Notes: generated by a model from the sequence alone, not told the origin. A stretch of DNA of 64,000 bases from Deefgea rivuli DSM 18356 (GCF_000620145.1 NZ_JHVM01000003.1:495007-559006); one strand, 5' to 3'. Positions 37,490 through 46,856 are shown, counted from the stretch's first letter. Made by a program: numbers and translations.

Positions 37490-38383
37490 GTGTTGTTCTG
37501 GGTTTTATCGTTGGCAATGATCGTTTTTAAAGCCAGCTACCTATTAATTTACCCCTATTTAATGGAAGGGGAAGACGAAGCCAATCACAGTAGCACGATT
37601 GGTATTTTGTCGATCGTGGTGCATTTTGGGCATATCGCGGGTGCCGTCCTTGGCGGTTTTGCATTGGCGTACTGGCCACTAGAACGCGCATTTTTACTCA
37701 TGGCGGTGGGTGATGTCGTGCAGATTATTGTTTGCGCCTACATTATTTATTCAGGATTAGAGCGCCCATCCATTCACACTCATCCAGAACAAACCATTAA
37801 AACATCGCCAGGAATTTACGCGCTGGGCATTTTGATGTTGGTATTTTATTTCAGCGAATACCAAATCGTTCCGTTCTTTGTTCAATATTGGCAATACATC
37901 GAACCTGAACACGGCGTGCAATTGGCTGCATGGGTATATGCCATTCCTGCTGGTGTTGGTCTGATTGCGCTGTGGTTTAACCATAGCAATCGCCAAAGTA
38001 GCTTTGCGAGCAATGCCAGTTTCTGCCTCATTTTGGGCATTGCAGGGCTGATGCTGCAAGGCTCAGGGCAAGCCAATTGGGTCTTACTCGGCCGCGTTTT
38101 ATTTGGCTGGGCTTCATTTCAATTAACGGTGCGACTTGATGCGCTGATTTTTGAAAAAAGTAGCCCCGAGGCTTACGCGCACGACTATAGCAAGATCAAT
38201 ATCTTTCAAAACATTGGCGTTCTTTTGTCCTATTACAGCGCTGGATGGTTGGTCAGCCTGCACGGCTTAAGCACACCATTTTGGCTCGCCGCAGCGGGCC
38301 TATTACTGACCCTATGTATTTATCCCTTCATTAATCCAGAGCCTAAATTAGCCAACGGGAGAATTGCCGATGTCTTGCCATGA
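37490..38383 (+). CDS. Short MFS-type siderophore exporter
   Basis: A 297-residue membrane protein with about nine hydrophobic segments, three before and six after the hydrophilic linker near residues 92-106. Usual MFS proteins such as AlcS have twelve helices and about 400 residues, so the N-terminal half appears reduced. The frame is closed by a stop ten bases upstream of the GTG start, and the preceding gene ends at 37485, so no missing 5' part is hidden. Visible MFS features are GVLLSYYSAGWLVSL and GRVLFGWASFQL. Its position in the biosynthetic operon suggests export of the siderophore. Whether the shortened protein works is uncertain. Confidence 0.75.
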   Translation: MLFWVLSLAMIVFKASYLLIYPYLMEGEDEANHSSTIGILSIVVHFGHIAGAVLGGFALAYWPLERAFLLMAVGDVVQIIVCAYIIYSGLERPSIHTHPEQTIKTSPGIYALGILMLVFYFSEYQIVPFFVQYWQYIEPEHGVQLAAWVYAIPAGVGLIALWFNHSNRQSSFASNASFCLILGIAGLMLQGSGQANWVLLGRVLFGWASFQLTVRLDALIFEKSSPEAYAHDYSKINIFQNIGVLLSYYSAGWLVSLHGLSTPFWLAAAGLLLTLCIYPFINPEPKLANGRIADVLP

Positions 38384-38972
38384 TGCTGTTGTCCATACGC
38401 CTGCGACCGTGTTTAGCCACATCATCAGCGGTGTGGGTGAATTTCAAATTCGACCACTGTGCAGCGGTGATTTTCAATTACTCCACCAATGGGTGACCGC
38501 GCCACGCGCTGCTTTTTGGGGAATGCAAGACGCTAGCCTTGCTGATGTTGCCCACTGCTATCGCCAGCAAATTGAGTCCAAGCATAGTTGGCCCTATCTG
38601 GCGATCCACAATGGCAAACCCGCATTTTTGCTAGAAACCTATGATCCGACGCACGATGAACTCGGCCAGCACTATGCCGTTGCTGTGGGTGATATTGGCA
38701 TGCATTTTCTCGTTGCACCTGCACAAGGAACGCCAATTCATGGTTACACCCGTGCCGTGATGGCGACCATATTGGCATTTTTATTTGCCCAGCCCGATGT
38801 GCAGCGTGTCGTAGTTGAGCCTGATGTGAACAATGAAAAAATCCATCCGCTCAATCGTGAGGCTGGCTTTCAGTATCAGCATACCGTCGCGCTCTCGTAC
38901 AAAACCGCATGGTTTGCCACCTGCGACCGAAGCACTTTTTTGAATTGCACCGCCCTGGAGACTGCCGTATGA
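38370..38972 (+). CDS. Siderophore N-hydroxydiamine acyltransferase (AlcB/PubB-like)
   Basis: A 200-residue GNAT-fold acyltransferase of the siderophore type. Landmarks are FQIRPLCSGDFQLLHQWV, DASLADVAHCYRQQIES, WPYLAIHNGKPAFLLETYD, and the CoA-binding part GDIGMHFLVAP followed by VVVEPDVNNEKI. It would acylate the N-hydroxydiamine with succinyl- or acetyl-CoA. The short single-domain length matches AlcB and PubB, not the longer IucB of aerobactin. ATG 38370 has GGGAG upstream. It overlaps the exporter gene by 14 bases and the synthetase gene by 4, which indicates coupled translation. Confidence 0.87.
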   Translation: MSCHDAVVHTPATVFSHIISGVGEFQIRPLCSGDFQLLHQWVTAPRAAFWGMQDASLADVAHCYRQQIESKHSWPYLAIHNGKPAFLLETYDPTHDELGQHYAVAVGDIGMHFLVAPAQGTPIHGYTRAVMATILAFLFAQPDVQRVVVEPDVNNEKIHPLNREAGFQYQHTVALSYKTAWFATCDRSTFLNCTALETAV

Positions 38973-40789
38973 CCACTCGCCTGCCCTCAACCCAACTTGC
39001 CGAATGCCGCCATCTGAACCCCATCGTTTGGCAAAAAGTAAATCGTTTACTCGTTCGCAAAGCATTGAGCGAATTTGCTCATGAAGGTCTGATCAAGCCC
39101 ACGCTCATGCCAACTGGGAAATATATGATTCAAAGCGATAACGGTCAGATTCAATATTGCTTTAGTGCGGCCGTACATGATCTTAATCATTGGAGTATTC
39201 CCGCTGATTCGATCAGCAAACACAGCGACGGCAAGGAGCAGGTGCTGGATGCTTTGCTATTTATGATCGAGTTACGGGACACTCTCTTATTGAAAGAAAG
39301 TGTGCTACCTGTTTATCTCGATGAAATTAGCAGCACCCTGTATGGCAGTGCATACAAGCATGATCGTACCGCGCCCAGCGCTGCTGAACTCATTGAGGCC
39401 GATTTTCAGCGCGTTGAAACCGCCATGAGCGAAGGCCATCCTTGCTTTGTCGCCAATAATGGTCGACTAGGATTTGATGCCAATGATTACAGTCGTTACG
39501 CCCCAGAAGCGGCCACGCCGTTTCAAGTGGTATGGCTCGCAGTGCACAAGCAACGTGCAACATTGTCTATTTCTGAAACCCTCACTTATGAGCAACTGAT
39601 TGAAGAAGAACTGGGTGAAGCACAAGCGCTTAAATTTAAGCAGCATCTACATGCACTCGGTCTAAACGATCACGATTACTGGTTGATGCCCGCGCACCCG
39701 TGGCAATGGCAAAATAAATTAGCGATGGCCTTTGCCGCTGAAATCGCTCAGCGCCAAATCGTATTCTTAGGCACGAGCGAAGATTTATACCTTGCACAGC
39801 AATCCATTCGCACCTTCTTTAATGTGAGTGCCCCGCATAAGCGCTATGTAAAAACAGCGCTCTCGGTGCTCAATATGGGCTTTATGCGTGGCCTATCGCC
39901 TTACTACATGCTAGCTACGCCAGCCATCAATGATTGGGTTTATAAGCTGGTAGAAGGTGACGCCTACCTGCAAAGCAAAGGATTTAGCATCTTGCGTGAA
40001 GTGGCAGCCATCGGCTATCGCAATCCGTATTACGAAGCGGCGATTCAAGAAAACAATGCCTTCAAAAAAATGCTGGCTGCGCTGTGGCGAGAATGCCCAA
40101 GCACGCGCCTACGCGATGGCGAAAAATTAATGACAATGACCGCTCTGGTGCATTTAGATAACGATGGCCGCGCCTTGATTGCCGAACTGATTGCCGCGTC
40201 AGGGCAAAGCACCGATCAATGGGTCTCTGACTACCTTGAGGCCTACTTTGCCCCCTTGCTCCACTGCTTTTACCAGCATGACTTGATCTATATGCCGCAT
40301 GGTGAAAATCTAATCATGGTATTAAAAAACCATCAGATCGTTCGCGTATTGATGAAAGACATTGCTGAAGAAGTCGGGATCTTGAACCCTGCAGTCGAGT
40401 TACCCGAAATTATGCAGCGCGTATCGACCTATCTGCCCGATGAGATGAAAACGCTATGCATTTTTATTGATATTTTTGACGGCTACTTACGCCATATGGC
40501 GGCCATTTTGCACGATCAGTGCCACTACAGCACGACTCAATTCTGGCATGCCGTTGCGCGCTGCACCCATGGTTATCAAGCTGCACACCCAGAACTAGCC
40601 ACGCAATTTGCACGCTACGATCTGTTTGCCGAAGACTTTCAGCACTCTTGTTTGAATCGCCTACAGATGGCAAACAATAAACACATGCTCAATCTAGAAG
40701 ACCCGGCAAGCGGGCTGCAAATGGTGGGGCGTTTACAAAATCCACTCGCTCGCTGGCGTGATCAGAGTCGTTTGGGTGAATTAAACTAA
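38969..40789 (+). CDS. NIS siderophore synthetase (IucA/IucC family)
   Basis: A 606-residue NRPS-independent siderophore synthetase. It adenylates a carboxylate and condenses it with an amine of the hydroxamate precursor. Family motifs are LMPAHPWQWQNKLA, GTSEDLYLAQQSIRTFFN, MGFMRGLSPYYML, MPHGENLIMVLKN and the C-terminal FhuF-like helical part (NRLQMANNKHMLNL). The start overlaps the stop of the acyltransferase gene (ATGA). Only one synthetase is present, as in alcaligin, putrebactin, bisucaberin and desferrioxamine pathways. Aerobactin needs two. I therefore infer a symmetric, possibly cyclic, hydroxamate made from repeated N-hydroxy-N-succinyl-diamine units. Confidence 0.92.
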   Translation: MTTRLPSTQLAECRHLNPIVWQKVNRLLVRKALSEFAHEGLIKPTLMPTGKYMIQSDNGQIQYCFSAAVHDLNHWSIPADSISKHSDGKEQVLDALLFMIELRDTLLLKESVLPVYLDEISSTLYGSAYKHDRTAPSAAELIEADFQRVETAMSEGHPCFVANNGRLGFDANDYSRYAPEAATPFQVVWLAVHKQRATLSISETLTYEQLIEEELGEAQALKFKQHLHALGLNDHDYWLMPAHPWQWQNKLAMAFAAEIAQRQIVFLGTSEDLYLAQQSIRTFFNVSAPHKRYVKTALSVLNMGFMRGLSPYYMLATPAINDWVYKLVEGDAYLQSKGFSILREVAAIGYRNPYYEAAIQENNAFKKMLAALWRECPSTRLRDGEKLMTMTALVHLDNDGRALIAELIAASGQSTDQWVSDYLEAYFAPLLHCFYQHDLIYMPHGENLIMVLKNHQIVRVLMKDIAEEVGILNPAVELPEIMQRVSTYLPDEMKTLCIFIDIFDGYLRHMAAILHDQCHYSTTQFWHAVARCTHGYQAAHPELATQFARYDLFAEDFQHSCLNRLQMANNKHMLNLEDPASGLQMVGRLQNPLARWRDQSRLGELN

Positions 40790-41503
40790 ATGCTGCAATC
40801 CGTACTGGATCAAGTCGCTGTGCTGCTCCCTGCTTTGCAGGGGCAGCTTGCTGCGCCGCGCAATCAGCAAAACGATTTGCCTGCTGAGTTGTTGACGCAC
40901 TGGCAGGCGGCGCAGCCTCAGGCTGGCAAGCTGTATTGGTGCGCCCGCAGTTGGGGCATGCTGATGTGGCAGCCCGCGTATTTGACTGTATTTGCCGTTT
41001 ACGCCAGCCGTACAGCGCTTGATCTCAGTGGTTTTTGGCAAGATGCGCAGGTAGGAATAACGCAAGGATTTACCTTGCCTGAAGAGGCCGCTTACCGTGG
41101 CGCGCAGCACGAAATCATCCCTGCTGCGGCGCAATTTTTGTTGGATTACCACCAGCGGCAATATGCACAGCTCAATACCATTTATGCGTATTCGGCGAAA
41201 CAAGCAGCGTGCATGACCGTCGATTGTGTGTTGGCCGCTTTACTGCATGCCCAGCAGCACTATGCTTGGAGCAATTCAGAGTTAGCAGCGCACAGCGAGG
41301 CGTGGCTGGAGGCTTTGCAATGGACTCGACATGGCAATCTGATGTTTATCCCCTTGCACGAGAACGAAATCGCGGCATTGAATCGGCAAGGTTGCTGCCA
41401 GCATTTTCGAATTCCCGGTGAAGAAGCATGTAGCACCTGCCCACGCTGGCCCATGCCCATACGCGTCGAAAAAATCAAAAGCGAACTCACAATCACCGAA
41501 TAG
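40790..41503 (+). CDS. fhuF: FhuF-type ferric-siderophore reductase
   Basis: A 237-residue cytoplasmic protein ending in the FhuF [2Fe-2S] ligand pattern Cys-Cys-x10-Cys-x2-Cys (GCCQHFRIPGEEACSTC). Such proteins reduce iron in imported hydroxamate complexes so that the metal is released. The N-terminal part is helical and weakly conserved, as usual for the family. The ATG directly follows the synthetase stop (TAAATG), so it is translationally coupled. It fits between synthesis and uptake genes as the release step. Confidence 0.88.
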   Translation: MLQSVLDQVAVLLPALQGQLAAPRNQQNDLPAELLTHWQAAQPQAGKLYWCARSWGMLMWQPAYLTVFAVYASRTALDLSGFWQDAQVGITQGFTLPEEAAYRGAQHEIIPAAAQFLLDYHQRQYAQLNTIYAYSAKQAACMTVDCVLAALLHAQQHYAWSNSELAAHSEAWLEALQWTRHGNLMFIPLHENEIAALNRQGCCQHFRIPGEEACSTCPRWPMPIRVEKIKSELTITE

Positions 41504-41555
41504 GTATCAAGCTCTAGACCATATTTAACATTAACTACAAGCAAATACCCATACA

Positions 41556-42320
41556 ATGTATCAACTTAGCAATATCAACATCGCCCGCCACGGGCGACAA
41601 CTACTCAGTATTGAGAAGCTCAACATCGCGCCACATGGCCTCAATGTCATTTTGGGGCACAACGGTTCAGGAAAATCGACGTTATTAAAAGTCCTTGCGG
41701 GACAACTGAAACCCGACCAAGGAGACGTGCGTTTGGCATCGCAAGATGTTTACCAGCTCTCGCCACGCGCATTAGCCAGACACATCGCCTATATGCCGCA
41801 ACAAATCCCACAACCCACCTTATTGCAGGTGCGTGAGTTGGTCAAACTAGGCCGATTTGCTTGGCGTGGCTGGCTGGAGCGCTGGCAAGCCGATGACCAC
41901 CAATGGGTCGATGCCGCAATGACGGCGGCCGATATTAGCCATCTCGCCGAACATGCTTTGCATGAAATCTCAGGTGGCGAGCGCCAGCGTGCTTGGCTGG
42001 CCATGCTATTGGCACAAAACGCGCCGATGCTCTTGCTCGATGAACCCAGCTCAGCACTCGATTTGGCGCACCAATATCAATTGATGACTTTATTACGCCA
42101 ACAGGCCGACCGCCAAAGCTGTACGGTGATTGCCATCTTGCACGATTTAAATCTAGCGCTACGCTATGCCGATCGGATTATTGCTTTGCACAGCGGCAAA
42201 ATCTGGTTTGATGGCAGCCCCGCGCAATTGTTGGCGCACCCGAATCTGCACGATTTATACGGCATCGCGCTGGATATTTTGCCCCGCGACGGTAAACACG
42301 CTGTGGCGGTGGTGGCATGA
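41556..42320 (+). CDS. fhuC: Ferric-siderophore ABC importer ATPase (FhuC/FecE family)
   Basis: A 254-residue ATPase of the iron-chelate importer family. Walker A, GHNGSGKST, is near residues 34-42. The Q loop is in YMPQQIPQP, the signature SGGERQRAW, Walker B MLLLDEPSSALD and the switch His IAILHDLNLAL. It energises the fused permease encoded next, whose start overlaps its stop by four bases. The 52-base gap after fhuF is the largest in this part of the operon and the start has no clear Shine-Dalgarno sequence. Confidence 0.93.
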   Translation: MYQLSNINIARHGRQLLSIEKLNIAPHGLNVILGHNGSGKSTLLKVLAGQLKPDQGDVRLASQDVYQLSPRALARHIAYMPQQIPQPTLLQVRELVKLGRFAWRGWLERWQADDHQWVDAAMTAADISHLAEHALHEISGGERQRAWLAMLLAQNAPMLLLDEPSSALDLAHQYQLMTLLRQQADRQSCTVIAILHDLNLALRYADRIIALHSGKIWFDGSPAQLLAHPNLHDLYGIALDILPRDGKHAVAVVA

Positions 42321-44263
42321 AGCGGCCGACAATTTCTATGCTGTGCGCCTGCGTTTTGCTTTGCGCGCTGCTGCATTTACAACTGGCCACGCCTTTATCT
42401 TTGGCCGCGCAATGGCAGGCGCTTTGGGGCACAGCGCCCGCCCAGATTGAGCAAATTATTTATCTGAATGCGTATTGGCCGCGTACTGTGCTGACGATTC
42501 TACTGGGCGCGGCGATGGCGCTATCGGGCAGCTTATTGCAGCAATTAACCCAAAATCCACTCGCCTCGCCGATGACCTTGGGCACTTCAGCAGGTGCTTG
42601 GTGTGCGATTGTGTTGGGCGGCCTACTGCTACCGAGTTGGCAAATCCCCTTGGAATGGCTCGCCATGGGCGGTAGTTTGCTGACGCTGATTTTGCTTGGC
42701 TGTTTAGCAGGCTGGCGACAATTACATAGCTTGGGCGCGCTACTCGCCGGCACCGCGCTCAATTTATTACTAGGCAGCATTGCGGGCATCGCCGTGATGA
42801 TGAACGATCAATACAGCCGTTCTTTACTGGTCTGGGGTGCGGGTGATTTGGCGCAAAATGACTGGTATTGGGTTGATTGGATCATCCCGCGACTCTTGCC
42901 CGCGCTGCTGATTCTGCCTTTCATTTGCCGTCCTTTGCAGCTGATGCAACTAGGCCATGACGCCGCTGCAGCAGCGGGATTGAATGTCGTTCGACTAGCC
43001 ATCATCACCAGCTTACTGGCCTTGTGGCTCAATGGACTGGCCATCAGTGCCGTCGGTTTAATTGGCTTTGTGAGCTTATTAGCGCCCGCTTTAGCGCGAC
43101 TGATCGGTGCGGAAAAACCGGCAGAAAACATGAGGTATTCAGCGCTAATCGGCATTCTAGCTTTGCTACTGGCCGATACATTAGCGATGTATAGCTCGCA
43201 ATTTTTATCCGATATTTTACCGAGTAGCGCAGCAGCAGGTTTGCTTGGCGCTCCGCTTTTGATTTGGCTGTGCCTCAAGCAGCCACTGGCCGACGGCATT
43301 GATGTATTACCGGCACGCAGCCTCATACGCCGCCATGTTCCACTGGCATTTTGGCTCATATTGAGTGGGGCTTTATTGCTGATTTGCGCGCTACTGGGGC
43401 GCGATGCTTGGGGCGGCTGGACTTTAGCTTGGCCCGATGCGCAGCTATGGGCTTTGCGCTGGCCACGATTATTAGCTGCGTGTGCCGCAGGTGTGGGATT
43501 AGCGATAGCAGGGCTGATTTTGCAGCGGCTGCTGAATAATCCACTCGCTAGCCCTGATTTACTGGGCATCTCGGCTGGGGCGAGTCTAGGGATGTTAGCG
43601 GGTTTGATGTTGGGTGCAACACTGTCGCCGTGGCTGTTTTCTGCCGCCGGTGCAGCGATCGTCTTGCTGGGATTGTGCTGGCTGGCGCCACGACAAAACC
43701 CAGCACGGCTAATTTTACTGGGCATCGGACTCTCAACTTTGCTCGAGGCGGTGCTGCAATTTGTACTCGCCCAAGGCAATAATGACAGTTTTCAACTGCT
43801 CAATTGGCTAGCGGGTTCGACTTATCACACCACACCAACGCAAGCCCTGCTGCTGTGCGCGCTGGTAGGCGTGCTTGGCGTATTCACCCTGCCTGCTGGG
43901 CGTATCCTGACGATCTTGGTACTGGGCGAAACGCATGCCCGAGCGAGCGGCTTAGACGTGCGCCGTGCCCGCTGGGGACTGTTGCTACTGGCAGGGAGTT
44001 TAAGCTTGGTCATTAGTAGCCAATTTGGGCCGCTGGCATTTATCGGTTTGGTGTTGCCGCAATTGGCAATTCAACTTGGCGCGCGGCAAGTTTATGCGCA
44101 AATTGGCTTGGCCAGTGTGCTGGGCGCGCTCATGCTGGGATTGGCCGATTTAGCCAGCCGTACCGTGTTCTTTCCAGCGCAGCTGCCCGTTGGCGCTTTG
44201 GGCTCACTGACGTGTGGCGCACTACTCTTACTCACGCTACTTTTTTCACGGAGCCGCGCATGA
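42317..44263 (+). CDS. fhuB: Fused double-domain FecCD-type siderophore permease (FhuB-like)
   Basis: A 648-residue inner-membrane permease made of two FecCD/BtuC-like halves of about 320 residues. Each half carries the typical start of a half-domain (YWPRTVLTILLGAAMALSG; RWPRLLAACAAGVGLAIAG), the NPLASP element (QNPLASPMTLGTSAGA; NNPLASPDLLGISAGA) and the late GLIGFVSLLAP or IGLVLPQ region. The fusion matches E. coli FhuB, in which both halves are in one chain. It would pair with the upstream ATPase dimer and the downstream binding protein to import the ferric hydroxamate. It overlaps both neighbours by four bases. Confidence 0.94.
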   Translation: MKRPTISMLCACVLLCALLHLQLATPLSLAAQWQALWGTAPAQIEQIIYLNAYWPRTVLTILLGAAMALSGSLLQQLTQNPLASPMTLGTSAGAWCAIVLGGLLLPSWQIPLEWLAMGGSLLTLILLGCLAGWRQLHSLGALLAGTALNLLLGSIAGIAVMMNDQYSRSLLVWGAGDLAQNDWYWVDWIIPRLLPALLILPFICRPLQLMQLGHDAAAAAGLNVVRLAIITSLLALWLNGLAISAVGLIGFVSLLAPALARLIGAEKPAENMRYSALIGILALLLADTLAMYSSQFLSDILPSSAAAGLLGAPLLIWLCLKQPLADGIDVLPARSLIRRHVPLAFWLILSGALLLICALLGRDAWGGWTLAWPDAQLWALRWPRLLAACAAGVGLAIAGLILQRLLNNPLASPDLLGISAGASLGMLAGLMLGATLSPWLFSAAGAAIVLLGLCWLAPRQNPARLILLGIGLSTLLEAVLQFVLAQGNNDSFQLLNWLAGSTYHTTPTQALLLCALVGVLGVFTLPAGRILTILVLGETHARASGLDVRRARWGLLLLAGSLSLVISSQFGPLAFIGLVLPQLAIQLGARQVYAQIGLASVLGALMLGLADLASRTVFFPAQLPVGALGSLTCGALLLLTLLFSRSRA

Positions 44264-45114
44264 GATATGTATTCCTACTAAATCTACTACTATTCAGCTC
44301 TTATTTGCTCGCCGCGCCCTCTCGGGTCATTGCGCTCAGCTGGGAGGCGACTGAATACCTACTCACGCTGGGTATCACACCGTTGGCCGTAGCAGATCGT
44401 CACGACTATCAGCAATGGGTGATCGCACCTGCGCTACCGCCAACGGTACTCGACGCAGGCAGTCGGCTTGAGCCCAACTTAGAGCGGATTTACGCGCTCA
44501 AACCTGAACTCATCATCATCAATCCAGCGCTTGCTAGCATGCAAACCAACTTAGAACGCATTGCACCCACGCTCTTATTAGACTCATTCAAAACAGAACA
44601 CGATAACGCACAAGCGGCCGAGCAACTGCAGCGGCAATTGGCCCTTCGTTTAGGGCGAGAGAAAGAACATGATTTATTTCTGCAAAAGAAAGAGGCCAGA
44701 CTAAAAGCGCTACGCCAAAAAATCCTGCAACGTTACGGCCAATCGCCGCCTGAAATTTGTATGGTGCGCTTTGCATCTCCGACGACTTTTTGGGCGTATG
44801 GCGAAAACTCGATGCCAGAGGCCGCAATGAACGCTTTGGGTCTAAAAAATGCGTGCCCGCAACCCAGAACGACCTGGGGAACACGCTTACGAAAAGTCCC
44901 TGATTTAGCTCAGTTACACTCCTCTGCTTTACTCTTAACGATTGCTCCCTTTGCACGCGAGGCCGAATTGATACGCAGCCCGCTCTGGCAAGCGCTCCCC
45001 GTGGTACAGCGAAAGCAAGTCCGCTCGGTTGCCCCTGTGTGGACCAATGGCGGTCTCTACTCAACAATCAGGCTGGCGGAAACCATGACCGATGCTATTA
45101 CTGAACGGCAGTGA
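44260..45114 (+). CDS. fhuD: Periplasmic ferric-siderophore-binding protein (FhuD-like)
   Basis: A 284-residue substrate-binding protein of the FhuD/FecB class III fold. The signal peptide is residues 1-19 (YLLAAPS). The N-lobe has RVIALSWEATEYLLTLGITP and ERIYALKPELIIINPA, the linker helix runs LRALRQ-like through KEARLKALRQKIL, and the C-lobe has TFWAYGENSMPEAAMNALGL. It delivers the ferric hydroxamate to the fused permease. ATG 44260 overlaps the permease stop (ATGA). The last gene of the operon, it ends three bases before repeat A copy 5, whose hairpin may act as its terminator. Confidence 0.9.
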   Translation: MRYVFLLNLLLFSSYLLAAPSRVIALSWEATEYLLTLGITPLAVADRHDYQQWVIAPALPPTVLDAGSRLEPNLERIYALKPELIIINPALASMQTNLERIAPTLLLDSFKTEHDNAQAAEQLQRQLALRLGREKEHDLFLQKKEARLKALRQKILQRYGQSPPEICMVRFASPTTFWAYGENSMPEAAMNALGLKNACPQPRTTWGTRLRKVPDLAQLHSSALLLTIAPFAREAELIRSPLWQALPVVQRKQVRSVAPVWTNGGLYSTIRLAETMTDAITERQ

Positions 45115-45116
45115 GT

Positions 45117-45234
45117 TTCTGCTTTGGCCGAACTGTCGGTGCTGAAGTCCGAAAAAAATAAGGCCGCAAACCATCAAGATAGCGGCCTTCATTAATTTTT
45201 GAAATTTGCCAAAGCTGTTCGGCCAAAACGGACA
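45117..45234. repeat. Dispersed repeat A, copy 5
   Basis: The ends are TTCTGCTTTGGCCGA and TTCGGCCAAAACGGACAT. The central AAGGCCGC...GCGGCCTT hairpin is at 45157-45192, with an imperfect loop side as in copy 1. It starts right after the siderophore operon and ends ten bases before an IS3-family element. Confidence 0.75.
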
Positions 45235-45305
45235 TACAGACATTGAATCGCCCCAGGTTTCCTAGACACCTAAAGAGCCTCAAAATGAGGTTATTAGGAG
45301 GTCTT

Positions 45306-45587
45306 ATGAGTAAATCCAATCGCTACACCGAAGAGTTCAAAATCGAAGCCGTCAAGCAAGTGACGGAACGCAACTATCCTGTCGCAGAAGTCGCCGAGCG
45401 ACTTGGCGTTTCAGGGCACAGCATTTACAGCTGGATCAAGCGCTATGCCACGCCTTTGCCAGAACAAGCGCAAACGACCACTCAACAAGATGAAATTCGG
45501 CAGCTTAAGGCTGAACTACGTCGAGTCACTGAAGAGCGTGACATCCTAAAAAAGGCCGCAGCGTACTTTGCCAAGCTATCCGGGTAA
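45306..45587 (+). CDS. IS3-family transposase OrfA
   Basis: A 93-residue HTH protein (SNRYTEEFKIEAVKQVTERN, VAEVAERLGVSGHSIYSWIKRY) with the C-terminal leucine-zipper-like helix (EIRQLKAELRRVTEERDILKKA) that overlaps the frameshift site. It binds the inverted ends of the element, and the -1 frameshift at AAAAAAG joins it to OrfB. The start at 45306 follows GGAGG. Confidence 0.88.
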   Translation: MSKSNRYTEEFKIEAVKQVTERNYPVAEVAERLGVSGHSIYSWIKRYATPLPEQAQTTTQQDEIRQLKAELRRVTEERDILKKAAAYFAKLSG

Positions 45588-45589
45588 GG

Positions 45590-46459
45590 TACGCCTTCAT
45601 TCGTGACCATCAAGCACGACATTCGGTTCGACGGCTCTGCCAGATGATGCAAGTCCATCCGAGCGGCTACTATGCATGGCTGCAGCAACCTCATTCATTG
45701 CGCACGATTGATGATCAGCGCTTGACTGGCATTATCACTGAAGCCTGGCAAGAAAGCGGCGGCGTCTATGGCTATCGCAAGATTAGTGATGACTTGCGTG
45801 ATATGGGCGAACAATGTGGCAAGCATCGCGTTGCGCGCTTAATGCGCTTGGCTGGCCTTCGTTCACAAACCGGCTATCGTCGTCGACGTGGTTTTTATGG
45901 TGGCAAGCCCACCGTGACAGCACCGAACCATTTGGCTCGGCAATTTAATGTTGATACACCCAATTAGGTTTGGGTGACCGACATTACCTATATTCGCACG
46001 CATGAAGGTTGGCTTTATCTGGCGGCCGTATTGGATCTGTTTTCAAGACAGGTTGTTGGTTGGTCGATGGGCGCGCGGATGGATCGTGAATTGGCGATTA
46101 AAGCTTTATTAATGGCCGTTTGGCGACGCCAGCCCAAGCAAGAGGTTCTAGTGCATTCGGACCAAGGCAGCCAATTTAGTAGTTATGATTGGCAGGATCT
46201 GCTGCGTACGCATAATCTAAAACCGAGCATGAGTCGGCGTGGCAATTGCCATGACAATGCGGTGGCGGAAAGTTTCTTCCAGCTATTGAAACGGGAACGA
46301 ATCAAACGACAAACCTACCGTAATCGAGAGGATGCGCGTCGAGATGTGTTCAATTATATCGAGATGTTTTACAACCCTAAGCGCCGCCATAGTTTCAATA
46401 ATGGGCTATCACCAGTAGAGTATGAAAAGCAGTATTTCGAACGGCTCGGCAGTGTCTAG
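45590..46459 (+). pseudogene. IS3-family transposase OrfB interrupted by an amber codon
   Basis: The DDE integrase part of the transposase. It reads continuously from 45590 in the -1 frame relative to orfA. All three catalytic residues are present: Asp in WVTDITYI, Asp in LVHSDQGSQF, Glu in HDNAVAESFF. At 45965-45967 a TAG stands in VDTPN*VWVTD, where relatives have Gln (CAG in one base change). The stop separates the N-terminal third from the whole catalytic core, so the protein should be inactive unless the amber codon is suppressed. No other damage is seen, which suggests the mutation is recent. Confidence 0.85.
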
Positions 46460-46477
46460 AAAACCGGGGGCGATTCA

Positions 46478-46846
46478 GTCAACCATGACCCGAGAATTGG
46501 CGCTTGATGCGTTGCTGATGGCGATATGGCGGCGCAAGCCAAAACGCCAGTTATCGTGCATTCTGATCAGGGCTCGCAGTATGGTAGTGATGATTGGCGG
46601 CGTTTTTGCCAAGCCAATCAGCTAGAACCGAGTATGAGTCGACGTGGTAACTGCTGGGATAATGCGGTTGCAGAATCCTTCTTCAGTAGCCTGAAAAAAG
46701 AACGTATTCGCAATCGAACGTACAAAACCCGAGATTTAGCGCGATCAGATATATTCGATTACATCGAAATGTTTTATAACCGTAATCGGCGCCATAGTCA
46801 TTTAAATGGTGTCAGCCCTGAGGCCTTTGAAATGGCCGCTGCGTGA
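46478..46846 (+). pseudogene. Truncated, frameshifted IS3-family OrfB remnant
   Basis: The 3' part of a second IS3-family transposase. MTRELALDALLMAIWRRKPK is in one frame. After a one-base loss near 46543 the protein continues in another frame as TPVIVHSDQGSQYGSDDW up to SHLNGVSPEAFEMAAA. The catalytic Asp and Glu of the core remain, but the 5' end is cut by the complete IS element on the left. It is clearly not functional. Confidence 0.85.
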
Positions 46847-46856
46847 GATTTGAAAT

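Larger units (their letters stand above)
45244..46477 (+). mobile_element. IS3-family insertion sequence (about 1.23 kb)
   Basis: Terminal inverted repeats are TGAATCGCCCCAGGTTTCCT at the left and, on the other strand, TGAATCGCCCCCGGTTTTCT at the right, each followed by AGACAC. Inside are orfA and orfB in overlapping frames with a slippery AAAAAAG at 45548-45554 for -1 frameshifting. No matching target duplication is visible. The right flank is a piece of a different IS3-family element, so one flank may have been lost by rearrangement. Confidence 0.85.

Noticed and set aside
42808..43779. 323-codon minus-strand frame inside the siderophore permease gene
   Set aside because: It is a long shadow frame produced by the GC-rich, Leu/Ala-rich codons of the fused permease. 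Its Ser/Pro/Lys-rich translation has no domain.
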